This document shows, piece after piece, positions 15,772 to 24,700 of a stretch of DNA of 64,000 nucleotides. Positions within the stretch are counted from its first letter, which is position 1, and every line of letters begins with the position of its first letter. The notes under the pieces are model-generated. The model had not been told where the DNA came from, made no database searches, and saw nothing but the letters and a program-made list of their open reading frames with translations. The stretch covers positions 1-64,000 of the forward strand of contig CAIXPL010000015.1 of NCBI GenBank assembly GCA_903921325.1. The letters are read 5' to 3'. The translations under genes were made by a program, and so were the position numbers. The stretch is from an uncultured Pseudomonadota bacterium (lineage in GTDB: Bacteria > Pseudomonadota > Gammaproteobacteria > Burkholderiales > SG8-39).

Positions 15772-17322
15772 ATGCAGGATGGATCAAGCGCCGCGAAAAC
15801 GATTGATTTTGATCGGTTTCGATTGCGCACTCTGGTCGAGCGCCTGGTGGCTCAGGATGAATGCGCGGTTCATGCGGATCCGATCGACCTGGTCGACATG
15901 GCGGCGGTGCTCGATGGCAACCGTCGCGCGGTCTGGTTTCGTAAGGCGGGACCGGAGCAGGCCGAGGTGGTGGGCAATCTCATGGGTTCGCGTTCGCGTA
16001 TCGCTGCGAGTCTTGGCACCGATGAGAAGGGCCTGCCCGGGTTGTTCCGATCACGCCTGGATGCGGTGTATCCCCCGATTGAAGTGGCTGGCAGCATTGC
16101 GCCGGTACAGCAGGTCGTGCTCACCGGTGAGGATGCCGATTTCACCCGACTGCCGGTGCATCTGCAACATGGCCGCGATGGTGGCCCCTATATCTCGGCT
16201 GGTATTGATTTTGTGGTCGATCCGGCCACCGGCTGGACCAATGTGGGCATACGCCGACTCATGGTGCGTGGGCGCCGCAGCGCTGGCATTGATCTGAATG
16301 CGCCGTCCGATCTGCGCGCCATCTATCTGGCCGCGGTGGCACGCGGTGAGCGTTTGCCGATTGCCTTTGCGGTCGGATCACATCCGGTGAACTTTCTGGG
16401 GGCGATGATCGGCGGCACGCCCACCGATGAGCTGGGCCTGCTCGGTGCCGCCCGCGCTGCGCCGGTGCCCACGGTCAAGTGCATCACCTGCGATATCCAG
16501 GTGCCGGCCGATGCCGAATACATCCTGGAGGGCTACCTTGACCCGCGCGGCCTGGTTGAGCCGGAAGGGCCGTATGGTGAGTATCTGGGCTATTACGGAC
16601 TGGTCAAGCGCAATCCGGTGTTTCATCTGAGCGCGATCACGCATCGTCGTGATGCGCTGTTTCAGACCGTAACCATCGGCGGGCGCTGGGCCGGGCGCAC
16701 CGATACCGCGCTGATTGGTGCCATCAAGACCGAGGCGACGGTGTGGCAATCGCTGCGCGCGGCGGTTCGCGAACCAGTGGCCGTGTGTTGCACCGGTACC
16801 AGTGGTGGCATGTACAACGTGCGTGTCTCGCTCAAGCAGCGGGTGCCCGGTGAGGCGCGTAACGCGATTGCCGCGGTGTTTGCCTCGCTCGCCGATGTGA
16901 AGCATGTGTTTGTGGTCGATGAGGACGTTGATGTGTTCTCCGATGAGGCCATCGACTGGGCCCTGGCCACCCGCTTTCAGGCCGATGTGGATTTTGTGGT
17001 GGCCAGTGGCTTTCGCGCCGTACCGCTCGACCCCTCACTCAAAGGGGCCCGCGTCGGGGCCAAGGCCGGCTTTGATTGCACGCGACCGTTTGGCAAGGCC
17101 AACTCATTTGAATATGAGATTCCGATGCCACCGGTTCTTGCCGCGCGCCCGCGATCGACCGTCGAGGCCGCGCTCGCAATCGGTCCGCACAGTTACCTTG
17201 AACTGATGGAAGTACTCGGCACCCGCGATGGGCGCGAGGTGGCTGTTGAATTGGAGCGCATTGAAGAAAGTGGCCGCCTGACACGCCGCGAAGACGGACG
17301 CTATCAAATCAAATCGGTTTGA
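15772..17322 (+). CDS. UbiD-family decarboxylase
   Basis: This 516-residue enzyme belongs to the prenylated-FMN-dependent UbiD (de)carboxylase family. Recognisable blocks are LPVHLQHGRDGGPYISAG, TNVGIRRLMVRG, the highly conserved EGPYGEYLGYYG (about residues 264-275), and VFVVDEDVDVFSDEAIDWAL near the C-terminus. Family members decarboxylate aromatic or alpha,beta-unsaturated acids and need prFMN from a UbiX partner, which is not in the window. The start has GGAGA nearby. Its neighbours are an MFS gene upstream and a five-component branched-chain-type ABC importer downstream, which suggests a catabolic role and not ubiquinone synthesis. A second, different UbiD is at 39709-41166. Confidence 0.93.
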   Translation: MQDGSSAAKTIDFDRFRLRTLVERLVAQDECAVHADPIDLVDMAAVLDGNRRAVWFRKAGPEQAEVVGNLMGSRSRIAASLGTDEKGLPGLFRSRLDAVYPPIEVAGSIAPVQQVVLTGEDADFTRLPVHLQHGRDGGPYISAGIDFVVDPATGWTNVGIRRLMVRGRRSAGIDLNAPSDLRAIYLAAVARGERLPIAFAVGSHPVNFLGAMIGGTPTDELGLLGAARAAPVPTVKCITCDIQVPADAEYILEGYLDPRGLVEPEGPYGEYLGYYGLVKRNPVFHLSAITHRRDALFQTVTIGGRWAGRTDTALIGAIKTEATVWQSLRAAVREPVAVCCTGTSGGMYNVRVSLKQRVPGEARNAIAAVFASLADVKHVFVVDEDVDVFSDEAIDWALATRFQADVDFVVASGFRAVPLDPSLKGARVGAKAGFDCTRPFGKANSFEYEIPMPPVLAARPRSTVEAALAIGPHSYLELMEVLGTRDGREVAVELERIEESGRLTRREDGRYQIKSV

Positions 17323-17437
17323 ACCGGTCAGTAACGAAGTGGTGTCGACCGAGCTGAACCAAACACGAGTGAGGCGATGCGAATCGCCCTGAGCCGATTA
17401 CACGTAAAGCCATGAAGTGGCTGACTGGAGACTGACC

Positions 17438-18589
17438 ATGAAGCGATTGTTTCTTAACAACTGGTGCGGCAGTCGTTTGATCCTTGCAGGTGTGCTCGCC
17501 GCGATCAGCCTGAGCGTTGCAGCGGCCGATCCGTACACCATCGGCATGATCGTTCCGACCACCGGTGTCATGGCCACGGTCGGCTCGCGCCAGTTGGCTA
17601 CCGTGCAGTGGTGGGAAGGCGAGGTGAACGCCAAGGGCGGCATCAAGGGCCGCCTGATTCACCTGATCACGTGCAACGACGAGGCAAATCCTGAAAAGGC
17701 CGTGAGCTGTGTGCGCGATCTGCTCGCGAAGGGCGCCGTGCTGCTCATCAATAGCTCGGTTACCGGACCGATCCGCGCCACCATGCCGCTGATCAAGAAT
17801 GGCCCGGTGATGGTAACTCCCTCACCGAATGTGCTACCTGAACCCAACACGTATGTGTTTCAGACCAGCCCATCGGATCGGGACCTTACGCGGGCGCTGG
17901 TTGAGTATCTGCATAAGAGCAAAGTGGACCGTATTGGTGTGATCGCCGCAACGGATGCAAGCGGTGAAGTGGGCGTGGCGACGGTCAAGAGTCTGCTGCC
18001 GGCTGAATCCATTCAATACAATCTTGCCCGTATCGATCTGCGTGCGACCGATGCATCCATTCAACTGGCTCAGGTCGCGCGCTCCGATGTGCGCCTGATC
18101 TACTCGACGTATTCGGGTGGAGGTGCGGCCACGGTGGTGAAGAGCTTCAACAACCTGGGGCTGGAGCAACCGCTGGTGGTGAGCTACGCCAATATTTCGG
18201 ATGCCTTCATTGCGCTCATCAAGAACGATATGCCGCGGCGCTTGCTGGGTCTCGGACTCAAAGGTGTGGTGCCAGAATTGGTTACTGACGCAACCGACCG
18301 CGCGCACCTGGAATCATTCGCCGCGGCCTACAAGAAGTTCAAAGGTGAGCCGATTGATCTTTTGAACTTGAACGCGCTTAATCTGGTCGATACCATCGAG
18401 GCAATTCTGCGTGATGGCCCTGACCCTGCCGACGCACCGGCAGTCAAGGCGTGGCTCGAAAAAACCCCGATCCGCAGCTTCCAGACGCTGCGCTTCTCGC
18501 CAACCAGCCATGTCGGCATGAATGAGACACATGCGGCCATTCTTGAGTATGTCGGCGGACGCTGGATTCCTGCCGCGCCGATGCAGTGA
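17438..18589 (+). CDS. Branched-chain-type ABC transporter substrate-binding protein
   Basis: This 383-residue periplasmic-binding protein (type I fold, LivK-like) has a signal peptide at residues 1-28 (ILAGVLAAISLSVAAA). YTIGMIVPTTGVMATVGSRQ, GRLIHLITCNDEANPEKAVS and VTGPIRATMPLI are the usual ligand-cleft blocks. Relatives in catabolic clusters often bind aromatic acids instead of amino acids. It opens a tightly packed operon: its TGA overlaps the GTG start of the permease gene. It follows the UbiD gene by 115 bases, so an aromatic acid is a plausible ligand (inference). Confidence 0.93.
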   Translation: MKRLFLNNWCGSRLILAGVLAAISLSVAAADPYTIGMIVPTTGVMATVGSRQLATVQWWEGEVNAKGGIKGRLIHLITCNDEANPEKAVSCVRDLLAKGAVLLINSSVTGPIRATMPLIKNGPVMVTPSPNVLPEPNTYVFQTSPSDRDLTRALVEYLHKSKVDRIGVIAATDASGEVGVATVKSLLPAESIQYNLARIDLRATDASIQLAQVARSDVRLIYSTYSGGGAATVVKSFNNLGLEQPLVVSYANISDAFIALIKNDMPRRLLGLGLKGVVPELVTDATDRAHLESFAAAYKKFKGEPIDLLNLNALNLVDTIEAILRDGPDPADAPAVKAWLEKTPIRSFQTLRFSPTSHVGMNETHAAILEYVGGRWIPAAPMQ

Positions 18590-19452
18590 ACCTATTCACC
18601 CAGGCCATCTTTAGCGGTCTTACCTCGGGGGCAGTCTACGCACTGCTCGCCGTGGGGCTGGTGATCGCGTACCGCACCACCCGGGTGGTGAATCTCGCGC
18701 ATGGCGAGAGTTATGCCATTGCCGGGACAGTCATATCGCTGCTCGATCATGCCCAGGTGCCACTGCCGCTCGCAATGGCGGCAGGGATCGCCGCAGCGAT
18801 GCTGTTCCTGTGGGGGCTGGACCGGGTAATCCTGCGGCCACGCAGCCATTGGCCCGTTGGCAGTCTTATCCTCGTGACTCTAGGCGTGGCGTTCCTGTCG
18901 CGCGGCGTACTCATGCTGGCTGCCGGTGTTGATCCGCTGTCATTCGCGCGGATCCTGAGCGCACGACCGGTCCGGCTATTTGGCGGCATCATTGCGCGGC
19001 AGGCGATTCTGCTCATCGTGGTGAGCGCTGTGGCAGCCATTATCATCGGCTACTTTCTGGCCCGCACCCGCTTCGGACGACAATTGCGGGCTACGGCTGA
19101 ACATCCTGAGGCAGCGCAACTGATGGGGGTCAACGTGCATGCCACCCGCGCGGTGGCATTCCTGCTGGCCGGCGCACTCGGTGGATTGGCTGCTGCGCTA
19201 TTGGTGCCCCTGGTGCCTGTGGATTTCCAGGCCGGGCTCGGCATGACCCTGCGCGGTTTCATTGCCGCGGCCCTGGCCGGCATGGCCCCAGGCGCCTCGG
19301 TGATTTGCGGCTTTCTGCTCGGCTTATTTGAAGCCTTTGTGACCACCTATGGTGGGGCGCTGGCGAGTGATCCGGTCGTTTTTCTCGTGTTGATTGCTGC
19401 CGCCCTGTGGCGCAGTCGGGCAATCCGCTTTGAAGGCCGGGCGCGGGCATGA
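18586..19452 (+). CDS. livH: Branched-chain-type ABC permease (LivH-like)
   Basis: This 288-residue inner-membrane permease carries the LivH pattern: AIFSGLTSGAVYALLAVGLV at the N-terminus, VVNLAHGESYAIAGT, then RTRFGRQLRATAEHPEAAQL (the cytoplasmic loop contacting the ATPase) and GMAPGASVICGFLLGLFEA. The start is GTG, overlapping the upstream stop as GTGA. The end overlaps the next gene as ATGA. It pairs with the LivM half of the following fusion protein to form the membrane channel. Confidence 0.93.
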   Translation: MNLFTQAIFSGLTSGAVYALLAVGLVIAYRTTRVVNLAHGESYAIAGTVISLLDHAQVPLPLAMAAGIAAAMLFLWGLDRVILRPRSHWPVGSLILVTLGVAFLSRGVLMLAAGVDPLSFARILSARPVRLFGGIIARQAILLIVVSAVAAIIIGYFLARTRFGRQLRATAEHPEAAQLMGVNVHATRAVAFLLAGALGGLAAALLVPLVPVDFQAGLGMTLRGFIAAALAGMAPGASVICGFLLGLFEAFVTTYGGALASDPVVFLVLIAAALWRSRAIRFEGRARA

Positions 19453-21269
19453 ACGCGCGTTGCCTTGTCATGGCCTTCTGTGTCGCACTCGCGATTGCGA
19501 GTCCCTGGCTCGGTGTGCCCGGTTGGTCGGTTTCGGTGGCAACGGTGGCTGCGTTTACAGCGCTTGGTCTGATCGGCCTCAATCTCGTGTTTGGGGTTCT
19601 GGGCATGCTCGCTTTCGGTCAGGCAGCCTTCATCGCGATCCCGGGCTATGTCGCCGGCATGGCCGAACACGCGGGGCTCGACACTCTCTGGGCAATCGCA
19701 CTGGGGATTGCACTGACCGGGATGATCGCCTATGTGGTGGCGCGGATTTTTGTTCACCTGCCGGGCACTTACTTCGCAGTGGGAACACTCGGTTTTGCCT
19801 TTGTGACCGAAGGCCTGGCACGCGCATTTCCGGAATGGACCGGTGGTGCCTCGGGCCTGGTATTTGATTCCGGTCGCAGCCTCGGGCCGCGGACCTGGTA
19901 CTGGCTTGCGCTCCTTGCCTTGGGTGCGGGGCTGCTTGGCTGGCGCTGGATCATGCGGCCGCGCAATGCGCGCAGGCTCTACACGGTGCGCCATGATGAG
20001 CTGGCCGCTGCAGTCATCGGGATCGACGTGGCGCGGGTCAAGGTTGCCTTGTTCTCGGTGGCGGGCCTGTTTTGCGCGGTGGCCGGCATCGGGCTTGCCT
20101 ACTATGTTGGCGTATTGGTGCCCGAGGGGGCAGGGGTGAACCGATCACTTGAGTATGTGGGTACCTTGTTGCTCGGCGGAGCGGGCTCCTTGCTCGGGCC
20201 ACTGGTCGGGGCCGCACTGGTGCAGTGGCTCTTCGTGGTCTCAGGCTATGGCAAGGACTACGAGCTTTTGATCTATGGGGCGGCCTTCCTCGGCGCAGTG
20301 CTCTACGCGCGGCATGGCATCGTCGGTCTGGTGCGCCCATGGCTGGGGAAGAGGGCGCCCGCAGCGGCCGCACATTCGGTGCGGGCACCAACGGCCTCGG
20401 TGGACGAGCCGCGCGCGCCAGTGACGGTTGCAGGTGCAGAGTTGATTCCGGTTGTGGCGAGGGCAGTTGGTACGACCTCGCCAACCGACGGATCGGATTC
20501 GATACGGCCGAGTCGCGCGCCGATTTCAGCGCTCGATTCAGCGACCAGAGAACCTACTTTGCGCATCGAGCGCATCGCCAAGAATTTTGGCGGTGTGCAG
20601 GCCTTGCGCGATGTCTCGTTCGCGGTCAGCGCCGGTGAAATCTTTGCGCTGGTGGGTCCTAATGGTGCCGGCAAATCAACGTTGTTCAACATCATCAGCG
20701 GCGTTGAGCGACCCAGTGCCGGCCAGGTGCTTCTTGACGCAAATGATCTGGCCGATGTGCCGATTCATCGCCGAGCGCCACGCATTGGGCGTGCGTTTCA
20801 AGTGGCGCGGCTGGTGCCCGAATTGAGTGTCCTTGAGAACCTGCAGTGTCGCCTGGATCAGATTGAACCGGCTGCCTCAGAGGGCGTGAACCGCGCTGCT
20901 GCGCTTGCGCAGTTGCATGCGTTTGAACTCGATGCCCTGGCCGATCGCAGCGTGGGCAGCCTCGCCGCAGGTCAGCACAAACTGATCGATCTGGCGCGAG
21001 CAGCACTGGGTAGCCCGCGTGCGGTGTTGCTCGATGAACCGGCGGTTGGACTCACGCCTGTCGAACTGGATCATTTGCGCGATTTGCTGCTGCGCTTGCG
21101 CGATCAGGGTTGCGCGGTCGTGGTGGTTGAACACAACATCGATTTCGTCGCGAGTGTCGCCGATCGCGGGGTCGTGCTCGATGGTGGTGTGGTCATCGCG
21201 GCGGGTGAATTCGCCACCATCATCCGTGAGCCGGCGGTACAGGAAGCCTATTTCGGGGTGCTGCAATGA
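19449..21269 (+). CDS. Fused LivM-like permease and LivG-like ATPase
   Basis: This single 606-residue protein has residues 1-300 as a LivM-like membrane domain (LGLIGLNLVFGVLGMLAFGQ, HLPGTYFAVGTLGFAFV) and residues about 370-606 as a LivG-like ABC ATPase. An Ala/Pro/Ser/Thr-rich linker (about 301-370) joins them. The ATPase has Walker A GPNGAGKST, Q-loop FQVARLVPELSV, Walker B AVLLDEPAVGL and H-loop VVEHNID. Its signature motif is SLAAGQHKL, not the usual LSYGQ/LSGGQ, so the ABC signature is degenerate. LivM and LivG are normally separate proteins; fusion occurs in some Burkholderiales. Both ends overlap neighbours by ATGA. Confidence 0.93.
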   Translation: MNARCLVMAFCVALAIASPWLGVPGWSVSVATVAAFTALGLIGLNLVFGVLGMLAFGQAAFIAIPGYVAGMAEHAGLDTLWAIALGIALTGMIAYVVARIFVHLPGTYFAVGTLGFAFVTEGLARAFPEWTGGASGLVFDSGRSLGPRTWYWLALLALGAGLLGWRWIMRPRNARRLYTVRHDELAAAVIGIDVARVKVALFSVAGLFCAVAGIGLAYYVGVLVPEGAGVNRSLEYVGTLLLGGAGSLLGPLVGAALVQWLFVVSGYGKDYELLIYGAAFLGAVLYARHGIVGLVRPWLGKRAPAAAAHSVRAPTASVDEPRAPVTVAGAELIPVVARAVGTTSPTDGSDSIRPSRAPISALDSATREPTLRIERIAKNFGGVQALRDVSFAVSAGEIFALVGPNGAGKSTLFNIISGVERPSAGQVLLDANDLADVPIHRRAPRIGRAFQVARLVPELSVLENLQCRLDQIEPAASEGVNRAAALAQLHAFELDALADRSVGSLAAGQHKLIDLARAALGSPRAVLLDEPAVGLTPVELDHLRDLLLRLRDQGCAVVVVEHNIDFVASVADRGVVLDGGVVIAAGEFATIIREPAVQEAYFGVLQ

Positions 21270-21937
21270 GCCTTGCCCTCCAGGTGCGCGGGCTTGCCGG
21301 TGGCTATGGCGCACTGACCGTATTTCGCGATGCCTCGTTTGACGTCGCCTCAGGGCAGACCATTGGCATCCTGGGTCCCAACGGGGCGGGGAAGACCAGT
21401 CTGCTCAAGACGGTATCGGGTTTATTACCGGCCCATGGCGGTGGCATTTGGCTGGGCGAGGAGAATCTTGCCCCGCTCAGTGCCTGGGAGCGCACCCGCC
21501 ATGGGCTTGCGTTGGTGCCCGAAGGGCGGCAAATGATTGCCACGCTGACAGTGGCCGAAAATCTGGAGCTGTCGCTGGCCGCCACACGGCTCTCCAACGC
21601 GGCTTATCGCGAACGGCTGGAACAGGTGCATCGCCTGTTTCCCCGTCTGGCTGAACGCGCGAGTCAACCCAGCGGCTCGCTCTCCGGTGGCGAGCAGCAG
21701 ATGCTGGCCATCGCACGCGCCCTGATGCTGGGGCCTCAGGTGCTGATGCTCGATGAGCCGACGCAGGGCTTGGCGCCTGTCATCGTGCGTCAGGTGCTCG
21801 GCATTTTGCAAAGCTTGCGCGGGCAATACACGATGATTGTGGTTGAGCAGAATCGGGCGTTTCTCGATGCCTTGGTCGAGCGCACGCTCATCATGCGCGG
21901 TGGGCAGCTTGAGGCCGCCGCATTGGATGATCACTGA
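21266..21937 (+). CDS. livF: Branched-chain-type ABC ATPase (LivF-like)
   Basis: This 223-residue ATPase has every ABC motif: Walker A GPNGAGKTS, Q-loop VPEGRQMIATLTV (the PEGR form typical of LivF), signature SLSGGEQQMLAIARAL, Walker B VLMLDEPTQGLAP, and H-loop VVEQNRA, where the usual His is Gln, as is normal for LivF. It overlaps the upstream fusion gene as ATGA and is the last gene of the importer operon. A fully consensus signature here would compensate the degenerate one in the fused LivG half. Confidence 0.94.
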   Translation: MSLALQVRGLAGGYGALTVFRDASFDVASGQTIGILGPNGAGKTSLLKTVSGLLPAHGGGIWLGEENLAPLSAWERTRHGLALVPEGRQMIATLTVAENLELSLAATRLSNAAYRERLEQVHRLFPRLAERASQPSGSLSGGEQQMLAIARALMLGPQVLMLDEPTQGLAPVIVRQVLGILQSLRGQYTMIVVEQNRAFLDALVERTLIMRGGQLEAAALDDH

Positions 21938-22014
21938 ACTGGAAGGCTGCAGTTGCGGTGCTCAAGGGCGTCTCCGATGTCTTAGGGTTTCTTGACAACA
22001 ATGCTAACCCGGAG

Positions 22015-23004
22015 TCACGGGTGTCCGAGCCCTGCCGCTTTGACGGCGTCACCGTAGACAGACTGTTCCGCGCGGATCAGCTCGGCCATTTGCTCGGGCG
22101 TGGTCGTGGTCGGTTCCACACCAACGGCAGTCAATCGTTCGATCACCGCAGGGTCACGTGACAGTGCCTGGATGGCGCGCGAGATCGTGTCGACAATTTC
22201 CCGCGGCGTGCGTGCCGGTGCGAGGGTACCCTGCCAGGCGGTCATCTCGAAGCCCGGCAGCACTTCGCTTACCGCCGGCGTGTCGGGCAGTTGACGCATG
22301 CGCTGCGCGGTCGAAACCGCCAGTATGCGCAGCCGGCCATTGGATGAATTGGCCATCACTTCGCCTGAATTACCAAAGAGCATGGGAATCTGTCCACCGA
22401 GCAGGTCAGTCATTGCCGGTCCGCCGCCCTTGTAGGGCACATGTTGTCCGTTGATGCCAGCGCGCGCGAGGAAGAGTGCACCGGCCAAATGCCCTACGGA
22501 ACTCGTGCCTGACGACCCGTAGCTCACGCCGCCTTTGATGGTTGGGGCATAGTCGATGAATTCGCGCAATGTATGCGCAGGCACATTGGCGTTGATTGCA
22601 AGAATCATGCTGCCGCGTCCGGATGCACTGACCGGAGCAAAGTCCTCGAGGCGATAGTTCACTTTCTCGGTGAGCGGCAGGCTGGTGGTCTGCGCCGATG
22701 AGGCGAAAATAAGCGTGTAGCCATCCGGTGCGGAGCGCGCGACGAAATCCATGGCGATCGCACCAGTGGCACCGGGCATGTTGCGCGCTACCACTGCCTG
22801 TCCCAATTTTGTGCTCAGACCACTGGCGAGCAGGCGCCCCTGGATGTCAATGGTGCCCCCGGGTGCGTACGGCAAGATAAGCGCTATGGGTTTGGATGGC
22901 CACGACACGCCCTGTGCCTGTGCAGGGGCGAATGGCGCTATCGCACAGGCGATCATGCACAGGTCCCGTGCCATCGCAGACCCGCTGCGGCGTGTTGATT
23001 TCAT
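22015..23004 (-). CDS. TTT (Bug) family periplasmic solute receptor
   Basis: This 329-residue receptor has a signal peptide (ARDLCMIACAIAPFAPAQAQ) and motifs IALILPYAPGGTIDIQGRLL, ARNMPGATGAIAMDFV, SAPDGYTL, VSYGSSGTSSVGH, HVPYKGGGPAMTDLLGGQ and SNGRLRILAV. The chosen ATG is preceded by GGAGGAGATGAGCGAC. It is transcribed away from the CoA-transferase/carboxylase cluster that starts 281 bases upstream. Divergent placement suggests it feeds that cluster, but this is inference. The 281-base spacer shows no gene. Confidence 0.93.
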   Translation of the reverse strand: MKSTRRSGSAMARDLCMIACAIAPFAPAQAQGVSWPSKPIALILPYAPGGTIDIQGRLLASGLSTKLGQAVVARNMPGATGAIAMDFVARSAPDGYTLIFASSAQTTSLPLTEKVNYRLEDFAPVSASGRGSMILAINANVPAHTLREFIDYAPTIKGGVSYGSSGTSSVGHLAGALFLARAGINGQHVPYKGGGPAMTDLLGGQIPMLFGNSGEVMANSSNGRLRILAVSTAQRMRQLPDTPAVSEVLPGFEMTAWQGTLAPARTPREIVDTISRAIQALSRDPAVIERLTAVGVEPTTTTPEQMAELIRAEQSVYGDAVKAAGLGHP

Positions 23005-23285
23005 GTCGCTCATCTCCTCCAAAATCCCCAACAGGGTGAAACACTTGCCCGCACGTGTTGCTCGTCGCCCGCGGCAGTTTTGATGTTGATCGGCATCGAG
23101 TGGCGAAACGTTGCGGCTGACACTGATCGAATCACGATATCAGACTGGCGCGATATGGCGCGAAATGCAATCACCCTTGCGATGGAAAGTTCGTTGCTGT
23201 TGATCAAGGTCGAACAACCCAAGCGCTGATGGTGTCGGTATGATGATGCTGGTATGAATGTTGGCTCGTTTGCCAGGAGAGTAGC

Positions 23286-23990
23286 GTGATCGACAAGACC
23301 GTGCAGTCATGCCGCGAGGCGGTCGCGCAAGTGTTCGACGGGGCGAGCATCATGCTTGGTGGCTTTGGCAACGTCGGTATGCCAGCGCAGTTGATCGAGG
23401 CATTGCGCGAGCAGGGCTCGCGTGATCTCACCCTCATCAGCAACGGTGCCGGCACCGGCCCGTACGCTCTGGGTGCCCTGGTGGGCGATGGTCGGGTACG
23501 CAAGGTCATTGCGTCGTTTCCGTCACCCTCGGCGGCGGAGTTTCGTACCCGTTATCTGGCCGGTGAGATTGAGCTCGAGTTGGTGCCGCAGGGCACGCTC
23601 GTCGAGCGCATTCGCGCGGGAGGCTGCGGCCTTGGCGGTTTCTATACGCCGACTGCGGCAGGCACTGATTTGGCGGCAGGCAAGGAGACGCGCGTCATTG
23701 ACGGGCAGGAGTATCTGCTGGAGCTTCCACTGAAGGCCGATTTTGCGTTCCTCAAGGCCCATTGGGGCGATCGACTAGGCAATCTCATGTATCGAGGCAC
23801 CATGCGTAATTTCAACACCGTGATGGCAACCGCGGCCATTACCGTAGTGGCTGAAGTCGATCGGCTGGTCGCTGTCGGTGAAATCCCCCCCGATGCGGTG
23901 CACACCCCGGGCATCTTTGTTGACCGCCTGGTCTGCGTTGAGCGCCATCCCAAAGTGGTCGAGCTGCCGCGCGAGGCGAGCGCGACATGA
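23286..23990 (+). CDS. Two-subunit CoA-transferase, subunit A
   Basis: This 234-residue family I CoA-transferase alpha subunit is closest in pattern to 3-oxoacid/3-oxoadipate CoA-transferases. It shows the SIMLGGFGNVGMPAQLIEAL glycine loop, then LISNGAGTG, ELELVPQGTLVERIRAGGCG, GGFYTPTAAGTDLAAGKETR and FNTVMATAA. It moves CoA from a donor thioester to a free acid together with subunit B. The start is GTG. It is the first gene of the carboxylase cluster and overlaps subunit B by ATGA. The cluster context (biotin enzymes, citryl-CoA-lyase-like protein) makes an ordinary beta-ketoadipate role uncertain. Confidence 0.92.
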   Translation: MIDKTVQSCREAVAQVFDGASIMLGGFGNVGMPAQLIEALREQGSRDLTLISNGAGTGPYALGALVGDGRVRKVIASFPSPSAAEFRTRYLAGEIELELVPQGTLVERIRAGGCGLGGFYTPTAAGTDLAAGKETRVIDGQEYLLELPLKADFAFLKAHWGDRLGNLMYRGTMRNFNTVMATAAITVVAEVDRLVAVGEIPPDAVHTPGIFVDRLVCVERHPKVVELPREASAT

Positions 23991-24685
23991 TGCTCACTCG
24001 GGATGGCATTGCATGGCGCATCGCACGCGATTTGCGCGAAGGGGATTATGTGAATCTCGGCGTCGGTATCCCGGTGCTGGTGTCCAACTACCTGGATCGC
24101 ACGCAGGAGATTTTTCTGCATAGCGAAAACGGCATTCTGGGCGTGGGGCCACGGCCGGCGCGCGATGAGATCGATCTCGATCTGATCAGCGCGGGTAAGG
24201 GATTCTGTACCCTTGCGCCAGGCGCTGCGCTGTTCGACCAACCGCTCTCATTCACGATGATGCGCGGAGGACACTTGACCCATGCCGTTCTGGGTGCCAT
24301 CGAAGTCGCCGAGAATGGAGACTTTGCCAACTGGAGCGTACCGGGTGAGGCCGTGCCCGGCGTGGGCGGTGCAATGGATCTGGCGGTCGGTGCCAAGAAC
24401 ATCTTCATCGCCATGAGCCATGTGACAAACAAAGGCGCACCGAAGTTGGTGGCCAGCTGCAGTTCGCCGCTTACTGCCCGTGCGCGGGTGCGTCGGATAT
24501 TTACCGACATTGCCGTGATCGATCGAACCGAGGCGGGGTTCGTGTTGCGCGAAGTCATGCCCGGGCATGATCCGGACAGTATTCGGGCAAAGACCGGCGC
24601 AGCCCTGTCAGTGGCGCCTGACTGCCATGAGATGACCGTACCCGAGGCGAGTGCCAAAGGTGTTGCCCTTATCCGGCACGACTGA
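23987..24685 (+). CDS. Two-subunit CoA-transferase, subunit B
   Basis: This 232-residue beta subunit has the glycine-rich GDYVNLGVGIPVLVSNYL, the catalytic glutamate E47 in HSENGILGVG, LDLAVGAKNIFIAMSHVTNK and RRIFTDIAVIDRTEAGFVLR. The glutamate forms the glutamyl-CoA intermediate in this family. It overlaps subunit A as ATGA and is followed after 15 bases by the biotin carboxylase gene. CoA-transfer is therefore probably the first step of whatever the biotin enzymes process. Confidence 0.93.
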   Translation: MMLTRDGIAWRIARDLREGDYVNLGVGIPVLVSNYLDRTQEIFLHSENGILGVGPRPARDEIDLDLISAGKGFCTLAPGAALFDQPLSFTMMRGGHLTHAVLGAIEVAENGDFANWSVPGEAVPGVGGAMDLAVGAKNIFIAMSHVTNKGAPKLVASCSSPLTARARVRRIFTDIAVIDRTEAGFVLREVMPGHDPDSIRAKTGAALSVAPDCHEMTVPEASAKGVALIRHD

Positions 24686-24700
24686 TGCACGGCACACACG

